Shown here: piece by piece, positions 18,612 to 29,251 of the stretch
Layout: each line of letters opens with the position of its first letter
How positions within the stretch are numbered: the stretch's first letter is position 1
Assembly (NCBI RefSeq): GCF_019645835.1
Contig: NZ_CP080998.1
Location: forward strand, 4,216,001-4,280,000
Source of the DNA: Mycolicibacterium holsaticum DSM 44478 = JCM 12374
Lineage (GTDB): Bacteria > Actinomycetota > Actinomycetes > Mycobacteriales > Mycobacteriaceae
Length of the DNA stretch: 64,000 bases
Direction: 5' to 3'
The notes under the pieces: generated by a model
What the model saw: the letters and a program-made list of their open reading frames with translations, nothing else
Told to the model about the DNA's origin: nothing
Database searches by the model: none
Made by a program: the position numbers and the translations under genes

Positions 18612-19016
18612 ATGGCTAAGCACAAGGCGGTAAAGGCACTCGGAGTGGGGTTCATCGCCGGCGGGATGTTGGTCGGAGCACCCGCCGGTATGGCGTTCGC
18701 CGACGGTGGCCTCGGCGGTCTTCTCGGCTCGGTTGTCGACGGCGCGAACGATGCGGTGCAGAACGTCGTCGGCGGCACGAACGGCGCGGTGCAAAACGTC
18801 GTCAACCAGAACAACGAGGGCCTGCAGGGCATCACGGCGATCAACAACGAGGGCCTGCAGAGCATCGTCGACCAGAACAACAAGGGCCTGCAATCCGGTG
18901 TGGGGTCACTCAACGACGCCGTCCAGGCGGCGGTGCCTACCACGCAGTCCACATTGAGTGCCGCCAACGGGCTGGTGAAGTTCGCGGTGCAGGGCCTGTT
19001 GAGGGGCGGCAGCTAG
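18612..19016 (+). CDS. Small secreted protein with 11-residue repeats
   Basis: 134 residues with a signal peptide (cut near MAFADGG). The mature part holds three imperfect 11-residue repeats of the type VNQNNEGLQGI / TAINNEGLQSI / VDQNNKGLQSG, flanked by VVDGANDAVQNVVGGTNGAVQNVV, itself a repeat. These suggest an amphipathic helix or fibre. ATG 18612 has a purine-rich GGAGGGTGAGGG site. Function unknown. It is divergent from the aroG leader, and 18304-18611 should contain its promoter. Confidence 0.8.
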   Translation: MAKHKAVKALGVGFIAGGMLVGAPAGMAFADGGLGGLLGSVVDGANDAVQNVVGGTNGAVQNVVNQNNEGLQGITAINNEGLQSIVDQNNKGLQSGVGSLNDAVQAAVPTTQSTLSAANGLVKFAVQGLLRGGS

Positions 19017-19083
19017 ATCCGACCGTAAGCGATAACGTAGACACGTCCGGGCCCAAGTCGGGCCGGGGATGCTCCGTGACCGG

Positions 19084-19671
19084 CTATTGCTCGCTGTCAA
19101 GCGGGTTGGCCATGATCCGTTGGGCGCCGTTGCTGGCGATCGATTTCGCGGCAGCGCCTTGCGGTTTGCGTCTCGCCTGATCCTCAAAGCACGCGACGAA
19201 TTCGGCACTGAAGCCTTGCCTCGGATAGCGCGCGAGTACCCGTGCTCTGGTCTCGGCAGCGAACTCCTCGGGGTGCCGCCCGGCTACGTCCCAGCTGGTC
19301 GCCACCTGCAGGAGATGGGACTCCGGGTCGGCGTCCGCCGCGACGTCGTCACGCATGTGCAGCACGATGATCTCGGCTGCCCTGGCCGCCCGGTCGGCCG
19401 GCCAACCGGCCGCCACCCCGAAAACCCATGCCAGCTCCCCGCCCGCCTCCTCGAAGGCCACCCGGTGACTGTCGAAGGGGTCGGTCAGACCGATGTCATG
19501 AAGCAGCGCGCTCACGTAGTAAAGCTCGTCGTCGAAGGCGATGTCGTGCGCTTCGGCGTACGTCGTTCCCCACAGATACGAACGGATGCAGTGGTTCAGC
19601 ACCGCCGGCGTGTAGAAGTGGGCGGCCACCGAATGAGCCGCCGTCGCCGCAGGCGTTTGCGGAAACATCAC
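19084..19671 (-). CDS. HD-domain hydrolase
   Basis: 195 residues of the HD phosphohydrolase superfamily. NHCIRSYLWG supplies the first His (His27) and ALLHDIGLT the His58-Asp59 pair; a distal Asp (TSWDVAG) completes the metal site. The layout (NH..R.Y.W...LLHDIGL) resembles the cyanamide-hydratase-like branch of HD proteins, although the substrate is unknown. It lies just downstream of the small secreted protein gene 19697-20056 on the same strand. Confidence 0.82.
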   Translation of the reverse strand: MMFPQTPAATAAHSVAAHFYTPAVLNHCIRSYLWGTTYAEAHDIAFDDELYYVSALLHDIGLTDPFDSHRVAFEEAGGELAWVFGVAAGWPADRAARAAEIIVLHMRDDVAADADPESHLLQVATSWDVAGRHPEEFAAETRARVLARYPRQGFSAEFVACFEDQARRKPQGAAAKSIASNGAQRIMANPLDSEQ

Positions 19672-19696
19672 GTCAGTGTGCGCCGCGGCAGATCCC

Positions 19697-20056
19697 TCAG
19701 GGCACCCGGGTCCACGGTTGGCAGTTGCGCGACTCGAAAGCCTTCACCGTCGCGTTGATGTTGGCGTACATCGGGCCGATGGAGATGTTGGTCGCGACGA
19801 CGTGGTCCTTGTTCGCATCGGGTGTGCTGTAGGTGAACCACACGCACATCGAGTCCTGCGTCGGCACGTCGTTGATCCACACCCCGAACGCCGACGCGGT
19901 ACCGGCCGAGTGGTAGAGGCCGGGAGCGATGTCTGGTCCGACGAGGAAGAACCCGTTGCCCGGGATGGGATCAATCGGGTCGGCAACCGCCGGTGAGGCC
20001 AACGCGATCGCGGCCACACCGGCGGCAAGCCCGGCCGCCGCGGAAGACAAGCGCAT
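19697..20056 (-). CDS. Small secreted mycobacterial protein
   Basis: 119 residues from ATG 20056, chosen for its AGGGAG ribosome site; GTG 20095 is an in-frame alternative. A signal peptide (cut near AVADPID) is followed by a compact domain with two Cys, GNGFFLVGPDIAPGLYHSAG...CVWFTYS...RNCQPW. The GLYHS segment is familiar from small exported actinobacterial proteins of unknown function. It ends 25 bp before the HD-domain gene, so the two may be cotranscribed. Confidence 0.72.
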   Translation of the reverse strand: MRLSSAAAGLAAGVAAIALASPAVADPIDPIPGNGFFLVGPDIAPGLYHSAGTASAFGVWINDVPTQDSMCVWFTYSTPDANKDHVVATNISIGPMYANINATVKAFESRNCQPWTRVP

Positions 20057-20240
20057 CAAGCCATGCTCCCTCATCGTCTGGCGAACCGACTTCACTGGCA
20101 GCGTAGGCCTTTGTCGTAGCTATTCGGTGTGTTTCGGCAGGTGGTAGGCGAACGACTTCTCTTGGCGCCGCTTCATCTTCTCCAGGGGTGCTTGCGGGCA
20201 AGTTATGCCAACGGGAAGTACGAAATTGAGCGCTCACCGA

Positions 20241-20275
20241 AACGAAACGCCCCCGGCCGTTAAAGACCGAGGGCG
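20241..20275 (-). terminator. Terminator after groEL1
   Basis: Minus-strand stem CGCCCTCGG/CCGGGGGCG (9 bp with one U-G pair) followed by TTTCGTTT, starting 15 bp beyond the groEL1 stop. Confidence 0.7.
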
Positions 20276-20289
20276 CTCCGTCGAACCGC

Positions 20290-21924
<1,635 letters not shown>

Positions 21925-21937
21925 CTAGTTACGCATG

Positions 21938-21980
21938 CCGCCCCGGAAATCACCCGCTATGACGGGGATTTCCGGGGCGG
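21938..21980 (-). promoter_or_regulatory. Perfect 14-bp hairpin between groES and groEL1
   Basis: CCGCCCCGGAAATC (21938-21951) pairs perfectly with 21967-21980, and an inner CCCG/CGGG (21953-21956, 21963-21966) extends the stem. It lies in the transcribed gap, 26 bp before groEL1. There is no T-run, so mRNA processing or stability is more likely than termination. Confidence 0.75.
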
Positions 21981-21991
21981 AACACGGGCGC

Positions 21992-22294
21992 TTACTTGTT
22001 GACGACAGCCAGCACGTCGCGGGCTGACAGGATCAGGTACTCCTCGCCGTTGTACTTGATCTCGGTGCCGCCGTACTTGCTGTAGATGACGGTGTCGCCC
22101 TCGGACACGTCCAGCGGGATCCGCTTTTCGCCGTCCTCGTCCCAGCGGCCGGGGCCGACTGCGACGACGGTGCCTTCCTGCGGCTTCTCCTTGGCGGTGT
22201 CAGGGATGACCAGACCGGAAGCGGTCGTGGTCTCGGCCTCGTTGGCCTGTACGAGGATCTTGTCCTCGAGTGGCTTGATGTTCACGCTCGCCAC
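21992..22294 (-). CDS. groES: Co-chaperonin GroES
   Basis: 100 residues ([20 protein letters not shown]...[24 protein letters not shown]...[25 protein letters not shown]), the full GroES fold with mobile loop. The GTG at 22294 has GGAGGG upstream; the reading frame stays open to 22471 but that is leader. It caps GroEL. Controlled by the CIRCE-overlapping promoter at 22443-22471. Confidence 0.97.
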   Translation of the reverse strand: MASVNIKPLEDKILVQANEAETTTASGLVIPDTAKEKPQEGTVVAVGPGRWDEDGEKRIPLDVSEGDTVIYSKYGGTEIKYNGEEYLILSARDVLAVVNK

Positions 22295-22322
22295 GATGGA
22301 GCCCTCCAGTGGTTCGGGTAGT

Positions 22323-22347
22323 AGATCCGGGGCCAGGCCCCGGATCT
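22323..22347 (-). promoter_or_regulatory. Hairpin in the groES 5' leader
   Basis: AGATCCGGGG (22323-22332) and CCCCGGATCT (22338-22347) form a perfect 10-bp stem with a 5-nt loop in the transcribed leader, about 16 nt before the groES ribosome site. Confidence 0.6.
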
Positions 22348-22437
22348 GAGATTCCAGTGTTACCAGGTGTTCGGCAAAGCGTCCGTCTCCAAGCGCCGTC
22401 GTCGCGGGTGCCGACGCAGGGGTTGGCCGCCTGCCAC

Positions 22438-22464
22438 CTAGCACTCTATACATGAGAGTGCTAG
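22438..22464 (-). promoter_or_regulatory. CIRCE operator (HrcA site)
   Basis: CTAGCACTC-N9-GAGTGCTAG is a perfect 9-bp inverted repeat with the exact CIRCE spacing. It overlaps the -10 box of the groES promoter, so HrcA binding would block transcription until heat shock. Confidence 0.92.
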
Positions 22465-22471
22465 CACTCAA
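22443..22471 (-). promoter_or_regulatory. groES promoter
   Basis: Minus strand TTGAGT (22466-22471), 17-bp spacer, TAGAGT (22443-22448). It is embedded in CIRCE and predicts a leader of about 140 nt before groES. Confidence 0.75.
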
Positions 22472-22485
22472 GGTCGCCCCACTGC

Positions 22486-22950
22486 CTAATTGCCGAAGGC
22501 GCCCGGGTCGACCCTCAAATGGGCCGACACATCGCCGACCATCTCGACCGCGACCTTGCGTTCGGTGAAGTGCCAGCCGGCAGGAATGCCGGGGTCACAG
22601 CTGAAGCGGTCGAAATAGCGCCCGACGACGATCGGCTGCAGCGGGACGGTCTCGGTGTTCTGCACCACGCAGAACGTCGACCTGGCGGTGGCGGTGCGGT
22701 CCGCGGCCACCTCGACGATCGGGTTGAGCACCAGGTGCCGGGTGCGCGGGGTGTTGCCGTGCTCGGGGTACCGACGCGTGGTCGACGCGAACAGCGCGGC
22801 GATGTTGTCGGCCCCGGCCACGCCCTGCGGACCCGACCCGCCGAACGTCGCACGCGCGAGCAACCGCCCGACCCCCTCGAAGTCGCCCGCATCGATCAGC
22901 TCGGCATAGCGGTACAGCAGTTCGGTAATGGCGAGCTTGTCGGCGCTCAC
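22486..22950 (-). CDS. SnoaL-like (NTF2-fold) protein
   Basis: 154 residues ([25 protein letters not shown]...[31 protein letters not shown]...VVGRYFDRF..., [11 protein letters not shown]). The pattern of the first helix and the beta-sheet is that of the NTF2/SnoaL fold, which houses small enzymes and binding proteins of varied activity. The GTG start abuts the tsaD stop, so it is the tail gene of the tsa operon. Substrate unknown. Confidence 0.82.
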   Translation of the reverse strand: MSADKLAITELLYRYAELIDAGDFEGVGRLLARATFGGSGPQGVAGADNIAALFASTTRRYPEHGNTPRTRHLVLNPIVEVAADRTATARSTFCVVQNTETVPLQPIVVGRYFDRFSCDPGIPAGWHFTERKVAVEMVGDVSAHLRVDPGAFGN

Positions 22951-23976
22951 CTACACCACCTGCCCCTGCACCACCGGAAGACCCGGGTCACTGGCCGCAT
23001 CCAACGGTGACGACGTCGCACCCGCGGCGATCAGATGGGCGGCGAACGATGCGATCATCGCGCCGTTGTCGGTGCACAACCGTGGGCGCGGAATGCGCAA
23101 CGTCAGCCCGGCGGCGGCGCAGCGTTCCTCGGCCAGCTCCCGCAGCCGCGAATTGGCCGCCACCCCACCGGCGATCAGCAGCGTCTTCACGCCGACCTCG
23201 GTGGCGGCGCGGACAGCCTTGCGGGTCAGCACGTCGGCGACGGCCTCCTGAAAGCCCGCCGCGACGTCGGCCTGCGCGGCGTCGGGATGGCTTTCGACAT
23301 AGCGCGCCACCGCGGTCTTGAGCCCGGAGAAGCTGAACGCGTAGGGATCGTCCCGCGGGCCGGTCATGCCGCGGGGAAACACGATCGCGTCGCGATCGCC
23401 GGTGCGGGCCAGGTCGTCGAGCACCTTGCCGCCCGGATAGCCGAGGCCCAGTAGCCGCGCCACCTTGTCGTAGGCCTCCCCCGCGGCGTCGTCGACCGTG
23501 CCGCCCAGTTCGACGATCGGCTCACCCAGCGACCGCACGTGCAGCAGGTTGGTGTGTCCGCCCGAGACCAGCAGGCCCACGCACTCCGGCAGCGGGCCGT
23601 GGTCGTAGACGTCGGCGGCCAGGTGCCCGCCCAGATGGTTGACCGCGTAGAACGGCACCTGCCAGGCCGCCGAATACGCCTTGGCCGCAGCAACTCCCAC
23701 CAGCAGCGCACCCGCCAGCCCGGGGCCGATGGTGGCCGCGACGACGTCGGGCTTGGCGACGTTCGCCGCCTGCAGCGCGCGCCGCATCGTCGGGCCGAGC
23801 GCCTCCAGGTGCGCGCGGCTGGCGATCTCGGGCACGACGCCGCCGAACCTGGCGTGTTCGTCGACGCTGGAAGCCACCTCGTCGGCGAGCAGCGTCACCG
23901 TGCCGTCGGGATCGAGGTGGGCGATCCCGACGCCGGTTTCGTCGCAGGAGCTTTCGATGGCCAGGATGACGGTCAT
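22951..23976 (-). CDS. tsaD: tRNA N6-adenosine threonylcarbamoyltransferase TsaD
   Basis: 341 residues of the Kae1/TsaD ASKHA fold ([66 protein letters not shown]). With TsaB and TsaE it transfers threonylcarbamoyl to A37 of ANN-decoding tRNAs. ATG 23976 overlaps the rimI stop (ATGA). A much longer frame upstream is the rimI region read out of phase. Essential in most bacteria. Confidence 0.97.
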   Translation of the reverse strand: MTVILAIESSCDETGVGIAHLDPDGTVTLLADEVASSVDEHARFGGVVPEIASRAHLEALGPTMRRALQAANVAKPDVVAATIGPGLAGALLVGVAAAKAYSAAWQVPFYAVNHLGGHLAADVYDHGPLPECVGLLVSGGHTNLLHVRSLGEPIVELGGTVDDAAGEAYDKVARLLGLGYPGGKVLDDLARTGDRDAIVFPRGMTGPRDDPYAFSFSGLKTAVARYVESHPDAAQADVAAGFQEAVADVLTRKAVRAATEVGVKTLLIAGGVAANSRLRELAEERCAAAGLTLRIPRPRLCTDNGAMIASFAAHLIAAGATSSPLDAASDPGLPVVQGQVV

Positions 23977-24425
23977 GATGGGTCTCGCCTCATCGTATAC
24001 GCGTCGGCGCCGCTGACGCGGTAGTAGCGCTTGCGCAGCCCCATTGTGACGAACCCGAAGCTTTCGTACAGTTTGATGGCCGCCGCGTTGTCGGTACGGA
24101 CTTCGAGCAGAACCACTGCATCCGAGGCGATTTCGAGCAGCCGCGCGACCAGCTGCCGACCGATGCCCTGACCCTGGTAGGCCGGGTCGACCCCGACGGT
24201 GTGGATCTCGTGCTCGTAGGGCCGCTTTCGACCCAGCCGGGCGATGCCGGCGTAGCCGACGAGCTTGCCCTGCGTGCGCGCCGCGACGTAATGGATGTGT
24301 TTGGCGGCTAGTTCGGCCAAAAAGGCGCGCGCCGGCCACGGGTCGTCGCCGTCGAACAGCTGCGACTCCAGTTCAGCGCACCGGCCGGCGTCTTCGGGTG
24401 TCAGCTTCCCGTATTCGACGCTCAT
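23973..24425 (-). CDS. rimI: Ribosomal protein S18 alanine N-acetyltransferase
   Basis: 150 residues of the GNAT fold; motif A is [24 protein letters not shown] with acetyl-CoA-binding QGQGIG, and [19 protein letters not shown] follows. The ATG at 24425 overlaps the tsaB stop, and the stop overlaps the tsaD start. Its fixed place inside the tsa operon matches Rv3420c. It may acetylate S18 or other N-termini. Confidence 0.93.
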   Translation of the reverse strand: MSVEYGKLTPEDAGRCAELESQLFDGDDPWPARAFLAELAAKHIHYVAARTQGKLVGYAGIARLGRKRPYEHEIHTVGVDPAYQGQGIGRQLVARLLEIASDAVVLLEVRTDNAAAIKLYESFGFVTMGLRKRYYRVSGADAYTMRRDPS

Positions 24426-25009
24426 CGGATCGCCACCGACGGTTTGGCGTCGGGCCGCCGCAGATACAGCGGGACCAGCGGCGCCGGTTCGGCCGACCAG
24501 TCCGCGACAGCACACACCAGCCCGGCCGGGGTGGGATAACGCGGGGGTCCGGCCAGCACGTCGGCCGCGCCGGGCACATCGGCGGGGGCGTTGACAGCCG
24601 GCCCGTCCACAGGCACGCCGTCGCGGTAGCGCGCCCAGTACACTTCGCGCCTGCGCGCGTCGGTGACGACCAGCACTTCACCGGTGGTCTCGATGCCGAT
24701 GGCGTCCAGGCTGCACACGCCGTGCACGGGCACGCCGAGCGCATGCCCGAACGCCGCCGCGCTGGCCATCCCGACCCGCAGCCCGGTGAACGGACCGGGA
24801 CCGCAGCCCACCACAACCGCGGCCAGGTCGTCGAAGGTCACCTGGGCGTCGGCCAGCGCAGCGACCACGTTGGGGGTGAGTTCTTCGGCGTGCGCGCGGG
24901 CATCGACGGTGACCCGCTGCGCCAGCACTTGCGTCGGCGAATCGACGCGCACCACACCGGCGGTGACGGCCGGGGTGGCGGTGTCGATGGCAAGGACCAG
25001 GAAGCTCAC
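24422..25009 (-). CDS. tsaB: tRNA threonylcarbamoyladenosine biosynthesis protein TsaB
   Basis: 195 residues, a short TsaD-like ASKHA protein (SFLVLAIDTATPAVTAGVV, VVVGCGPGPFTGLRVGMASAAAFGHALG). It scaffolds TsaD and TsaE. The GTG at 25009 overlaps the tsaE stop (GTGA). The frame further upstream lies inside tsaE and is ignored. Slightly shorter than usual, but the N-terminal beta-hairpin motif is complete. Confidence 0.93.
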   Translation of the reverse strand: MSFLVLAIDTATPAVTAGVVRVDSPTQVLAQRVTVDARAHAEELTPNVVAALADAQVTFDDLAAVVVGCGPGPFTGLRVGMASAAAFGHALGVPVHGVCSLDAIGIETTGEVLVVTDARRREVYWARYRDGVPVDGPAVNAPADVPGAADVLAGPPRYPTPAGLVCAVADWSAEPAPLVPLYLRRPDAKPSVAIR

Positions 25010-25473
25010 GGTGTGCTCCAGTCCCATACCGCGGTGCGCACCTCGCTGTCGGAACCGCGTTCCAACCGCACGTCGAGGTGGCTGTCGGAGAGCCGTTCGG
25101 CAAGCCCTTCGCCCCATTCGACCACCACGACGGCGTCCTCGAGATCGGTGTCCAGATCCAGGGAGTCCAGCTCGCCGAGCAGGTCGACCGCCGGCTGATC
25201 CAGCAGCCGGTACAGGTCCACATGAATCATGGCCGGTGCATCGGGGTTTCGGGCCCGGTGCACCCGGGCGAGTACGAACGTCGGCGAGATGACCGGACCG
25301 TCGACGTCCAGCGCCTCTGCGATTCCTTTGGCCAGCACCGTCTTCCCTGCACCCAGCGGTCCCGAGAGCACCACCACGTCTCCTGCCCGCAGCTGTGCGC
25401 CCAGCCGGGCCCCCAGCGCGACGGTGTCCTCGGCGGTGGGCAGCTGCGCTGTGCCCGAACCCCGTTCAGTCAT
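25006..25473 (-). CDS. tsaE: tRNA threonylcarbamoyladenosine biosynthesis ATPase TsaE
   Basis: 155 residues with Walker A GPLGAGKT at about 38-45, the TsaE motif SPTFVLARVH and the metal site MIHVDLYRL. It is the ATPase that drives t6A synthesis turnover. It overlaps the hydrolase gene upstream by 8 bp and tsaB downstream by 4 bp, so the whole set is one transcript. Confidence 0.95.
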   Translation of the reverse strand: MTERGSGTAQLPTAEDTVALGARLGAQLRAGDVVVLSGPLGAGKTVLAKGIAEALDVDGPVISPTFVLARVHRARNPDAPAMIHVDLYRLLDQPAVDLLGELDSLDLDTDLEDAVVVVEWGEGLAERLSDSHLDVRLERGSDSEVRTAVWDWSTP

Positions 25474-26581
25474 GGCGGACCCGTTCGCGCACGCGCCGGG
25501 TGAGCGCGACGAGCTTGGAGGGCGTGGCCCGTTCGACCAGCCGCACCAGCGCGTCGTCGATGATGTCGGGCTGTTCGAGTTGCACGAGATGTCCTGCGCC
25601 GCGCACGATCACCAACTCCGACTTGGGCAGCGCGGCCGCCATGTCTTCGGAGTACTCCTTCGGTGTGAGCAGATCGCGGTCGCCGCAGGCGATCAGCGTC
25701 GGGATCTTGGCCAGCGTGGCCAACCCCGCGGTCTCGTCGTGAACCTCGAGCGCGTGCAGGAACTCCACCACCGTCGTGATCGGCGTGCCGTGCATCATCT
25801 CCTCGGAGAACGCCACGACGCTCGGGCTGATTTCCTCGTCGCCGTAGGATCCCGCCCGCAGGATCGGTCCGATCACCGACTTGGCGACACCACGGCTGCG
25901 GTGCACGGCCTTGGGCGCATAGCGCACGGCGAACCGCACCGCCTCCAGCGCCGGGTTCTTCAGGATCTCCCCCAGCGGTGAGCGCGAAACTCCTTCGGCG
26001 GCAGAGGAGATCACCGCAGCACCGACGATGCGGGTCGGGTACCGCTGCGGGTACTGGCGGGCGTGGGACAACACGGTCATGCCGCCCATCGAATGGCCGA
26101 CCAACACCACCGGGCCGCGCGGGGCCATCACCGCGAGCACCGCCTCCAAGTCCCGGCCCAGTTGCGCGACGGTGTAATCCTCGGGTGAGGACTCGTCGGA
26201 CTGGCCGTGACCACGCTGGTCGTAGAACACCATGCGGACCTGCTCACCCCATTGCTCGGTCAGCCGGGCCCGCTGAAAGTGGAAGGCTCCCATGCGAAGG
26301 CAGAACCCGTGGGCGAACACGACGGTCAGAAACGCGTCTTTGGGGCCGACCTCACGCACGGCCAGTGACACGCCGTCGGGTGTGGTGACCACGTAGCTGC
26401 GGTCCGCGTCGAGCAGGTGGAAATCCTCATGAGCGTACGGATCATCGGTGCTGAGCCGGCGGCGCAGCGAACGGGCGACCGAGACCCCCGCAGCGGAGCC
26501 GACCGCCGTCAGGCCCGCGCCGCCCGCCAGCCAGCGGGCGGCGGCCCCACGATCATGCGGTGGCTCGATCTCGTTGTCCAT
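25466..26581 (-). CDS. Alpha/beta hydrolase between alr and tsaE
   Basis: 371 residues. A basic or hydrophobic N-terminus (about 10-45, GGAGLTAVGSAAGVSVARSLRRRL) may be a membrane anchor. The fold shows the oxyanion segment FAHGFCLRMG, nucleophile elbow GHSMGG, acid CGDRDLLTP and catalytic His in GAGHLVQLE. The ATG at 26581 overlaps the alr stop (TGATG). Mycobacterial relatives in this position are annotated as hydrolases or lipases; the substrate is unknown. Confidence 0.88.
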   Translation of the reverse strand: MDNEIEPPHDRGAAARWLAGGAGLTAVGSAAGVSVARSLRRRLSTDDPYAHEDFHLLDADRSYVVTTPDGVSLAVREVGPKDAFLTVVFAHGFCLRMGAFHFQRARLTEQWGEQVRMVFYDQRGHGQSDESSPEDYTVAQLGRDLEAVLAVMAPRGPVVLVGHSMGGMTVLSHARQYPQRYPTRIVGAAVISSAAEGVSRSPLGEILKNPALEAVRFAVRYAPKAVHRSRGVAKSVIGPILRAGSYGDEEISPSVVAFSEEMMHGTPITTVVEFLHALEVHDETAGLATLAKIPTLIACGDRDLLTPKEYSEDMAAALPKSELVIVRGAGHLVQLEQPDIIDDALVRLVERATPSKLVALTRRVRERVRHD

Positions 26582-27756
26582 CAACGATTCTTGCCCGTCT
26601 GTTGGTCACCGCGGTAGGTCCTGACCACTCGGCCGCGCGGGCTGGTGACCACCTCGTAGTTGATGGTCCCCAGCAGATCGGCCCAGTCCTGAGCGGTGGG
26701 CTCCCCATGGGTGCCCGGCCCGAACAGGATCGCTTCGTCGCCCTCGGCCACGTCGGCGTCGGGGCCCAGGTCGACCACGAACTGGTCCATGCAGATCCGG
26801 CCCACGTTGCGTCGCAACCGGCCGTTGATCAGCACGTCGATACGCCCGCTCAACACCCGGAAGACACCGTCTGCGTAACCGATCGGCATCAACCCCAGCG
26901 TGGTGTCGCGCTCGGCGATCCAGGTGTGACCGTAGGACACCCCGTCGCCGGCGCGTATCGAACGCACCAGCGTCACAGGGCATTTCAGGGTCATCGCCGG
27001 GCGCAGACCCATGTCGCCGCGTTCGGGGATCGGGGTCTGGCCGTAGACGGCGATTCCCGGCCGGACGAGGTCGAACGCCAGGTCCTGGCGCGTCATCGCG
27101 GCCGGCGAATTGCTCAGGTGGGCGATCTCGAACGCCACGCCCTGCTGGCGTGCGTATCGCAGCATGTCGGTCAGGCGCTCGGCCTGCCGGGTGTTGAGGG
27201 GATGCTCAGGGGTGTCGCCGTGCACCAGGTGCGACATGAGTCCCCGCACCCGTACCGCGCCGTCCACCCGCGCGCGTTGCAAAGCGGTCAACAGCGCCGG
27301 GTAGTCCGCCGGGCTGCTGCCGTTGCGGCTCAGCCCGGTGTCGACCTTGACGGTGACCGTCGCGGTGGTTCCGGTGCGTTGGACCGCGTCGAGCAGCTCA
27401 TCGAGTTGGCGCACCGACGACAACCCGATCTCGACGTCGGCGCTCAGCGCCGGTGCGAAGTCGGTGCCGGGGGGATGCAGCCACGCCAGCACGGGCGCGG
27501 TGATCCCGTCGCGTCGCAGCGCGACCGCCTCGCCGACGGTGGCGACGCCGAGTTCGGTGGCCCCTGCGGCCAGGGCGGCCCGGCCCACCTGGGTGGCGCC
27601 GTGACCGTAGCCGTCGGCCTTGACGACGGCCATCACCTGCGCGGATCCGGCACGCTCACGCAGCAGCCGGACGTTGTGGGCGATGGCGTCGAGATCCACC
27701 ACCGCCTGGGCGGGCGCCGCGGTGGGTGCTGTCAGCTCGGTCGTGTGAATGGTCAC
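26581..27756 (-). CDS. alr: Alanine racemase
   Basis: 391 residues. It interconverts L- and D-alanine for peptidoglycan, the first step blocked by D-cycloserine. The PLP lysine lies in [12 protein letters not shown] (about residue 45) and the catalytic Tyr in [11 protein letters not shown] 27756 or 27759 is the start, since upstream codons lack family similarity. It heads the chain alr-hydrolase-tsaE-tsaB-rimI-tsaD. Confidence 0.95.
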   Translation of the reverse strand: MTIHTTELTAPTAAPAQAVVDLDAIAHNVRLLRERAGSAQVMAVVKADGYGHGATQVGRAALAAGATELGVATVGEAVALRRDGITAPVLAWLHPPGTDFAPALSADVEIGLSSVRQLDELLDAVQRTGTTATVTVKVDTGLSRNGSSPADYPALLTALQRARVDGAVRVRGLMSHLVHGDTPEHPLNTRQAERLTDMLRYARQQGVAFEIAHLSNSPAAMTRQDLAFDLVRPGIAVYGQTPIPERGDMGLRPAMTLKCPVTLVRSIRAGDGVSYGHTWIAERDTTLGLMPIGYADGVFRVLSGRIDVLINGRLRRNVGRICMDQFVVDLGPDADVAEGDEAILFGPGTHGEPTAQDWADLLGTINYEVVTSPRGRVVRTYRGDQQTGKNR

Positions 27757-27842
27757 CACTGCCGATTGTCCCAGACGCACGGTTTCCGCAGCCGCACGCG
27801 ACCGCCGGCCCGCGGCCGCACGCTCGGTCGACCGGGGCTGAC

Positions 27843-28229
27843 CTACGCGTTCGCCCGTGCCTGCAGTCGAGTGTTTTCGAGCACAGTGACCGCCAGGATG
27901 TCGCTGGGCTCGTCCACCTCGATGCGATGCCACCGCCCTCTCGGCACGATCACCGCGGTGCCTTCGGCCAACGCGATCTCCTCGTCGTCGCCGGCGTCCT
28001 CAGCGCGCAAGTACATGCGGATCGCGCCGGTCAGACACGTCACCACTTCGTCGGCGCCGGGGTGCATCTCCCAGTAGTCGGCGTGCGAGTCGTCGTCTGT
28101 CTCCGCGCGAAACGCCATGATGTGCCATCCGTCGAGCGCGGCGTCGAACCTGCGTTCGGTGTGCTGCGCCCGGTGCTGCCCGGCAAGGCGGATCGCCGCC
28201 GAGTACAGGTCGATTGGGCTGACCGTCAC
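27843..28229 (-). CDS. Cupin-domain protein
   Basis: 128 residues. Beta-barrel signature: [22 protein letters not shown] (motif 1, with His and Glu ligands) and [16 protein letters not shown] (motif 2 with His). It probably binds a metal. The GTG at 28229 is preceded by AGGAG; the longer frame to 28385 lies in the esterase gene. It follows the esterase by 28 bp, so the two may act together; reaction unknown. Confidence 0.85.
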   Translation of the reverse strand: MTVSPIDLYSAAIRLAGQHRAQHTERRFDAALDGWHIMAFRAETDDDSHADYWEMHPGADEVVTCLTGAIRMYLRAEDAGDDEEIALAEGTAVIVPRGRWHRIEVDEPSDILAVTVLENTRLQARANA

Positions 28230-28257
28230 GTCGAACTCCTTTGTGTCGTTGTTGGTT

Positions 28258-29163
28258 TCAGTGCGCCAAGGCCCGGCGCAGTACGTCCGCGAGTTCGGCG
28301 ATCTGCCGCTGCGACACCTCCGCTGACAGGATCGCCTGCGAGCCGTGGAAGGTGCCCGACCACTGGTGAGCCTCGACGGGGACATCCGCCGCCATCAGCG
28401 CCATCGCGTACGCCAGGCCTTCGTCGCGGTTCGGGCAGAACTCCGCGGTCGCGATGTAGGCCGCGGGCAGGCCGGACAGATCCGTTGCCCGCGCCGGAGC
28501 CGCGTACGGCGTGGCGGTCGCACCACCGAGATAGTGCTCCCAGATCGCCGACGCCTTGTCCCGGTTCATCCACGGTGTCTCGGTGAAATTGCGGGCCGAC
28601 CAGGTCTGCTGCCGGTCGTCGAGGCCGGGCTGGTTGAGCAGTTGGAAGCGGATGGGCGGGCCGCCCTCGTCGCGGGCGCGCAGCGCGAGCCCGGCCGCGA
28701 GCCCGGCCCCGGCGCTGTGGCCGCCGACCGCGATCCGGTCGGGGGCCACACCCAGCTCCGCCGCATGCTTTGCGGTCCACTGCAACACCGCGTAGGCGTC
28801 GTCGAATGCGGCCGGGAACGGGTTCTCGGGGGCCAGCCGGTAACCGACGGACACCACCGTCACCCCGGACCCGGCGGCCACCCTGGTCGCCCACGGATGC
28901 TCGGTGCCCAGGTCGCCCATGACGAACCCGCCGCCGTGCAGCCAGACGATCGCGGCCGTGGCGCCCTGGGGCCGGTAGACGCGGATCGGCACATCGGGTT
29001 CGGCAGGCACCGTGCGGTCCTCGACCTGCAGGCCTGCGACGTCGGGCACCGGTATCGCGGCGGCCAGCGCGGCGAAATTCTTGCGTTCTTCGACGGGGTC
29101 GGACAGCTGGGCTCGGGGGAACAAGGCGAGAAACGCCTCGAGTTCGGGATCCATGTCTCCCAT
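28258..29163 (-). CDS. Alpha/beta hydrolase, hormone-sensitive-lipase family esterase
   Basis: 301 residues. The HSL oxyanion motif is VWLHGGGFVMGD (about 78-89), the nucleophile elbow GGHSAGAGLA, and the His is probably that of SGTFHGS. Family IV esterases act on short acyl esters. ATG 29163 is used; ATG 29154 is possible. It is divergent from the PucR-type regulator starting at 29252, which could control it. Confidence 0.85.
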   Translation of the reverse strand: MGDMDPELEAFLALFPRAQLSDPVEERKNFAALAAAIPVPDVAGLQVEDRTVPAEPDVPIRVYRPQGATAAIVWLHGGGFVMGDLGTEHPWATRVAAGSGVTVVSVGYRLAPENPFPAAFDDAYAVLQWTAKHAAELGVAPDRIAVGGHSAGAGLAAGLALRARDEGGPPIRFQLLNQPGLDDRQQTWSARNFTETPWMNRDKASAIWEHYLGGATATPYAAPARATDLSGLPAAYIATAEFCPNRDEGLAYAMALMAADVPVEAHQWSGTFHGSQAILSAEVSQRQIAELADVLRRALAH

Positions 29164-29251
29164 GCTCGGCGCTTGCCGGGTCCGGGCGCATCCGACATTC
29201 GTCGGGAAAAGACACGTGATCATCCGACAATCGGCGCCTACCCTGGCCAGC

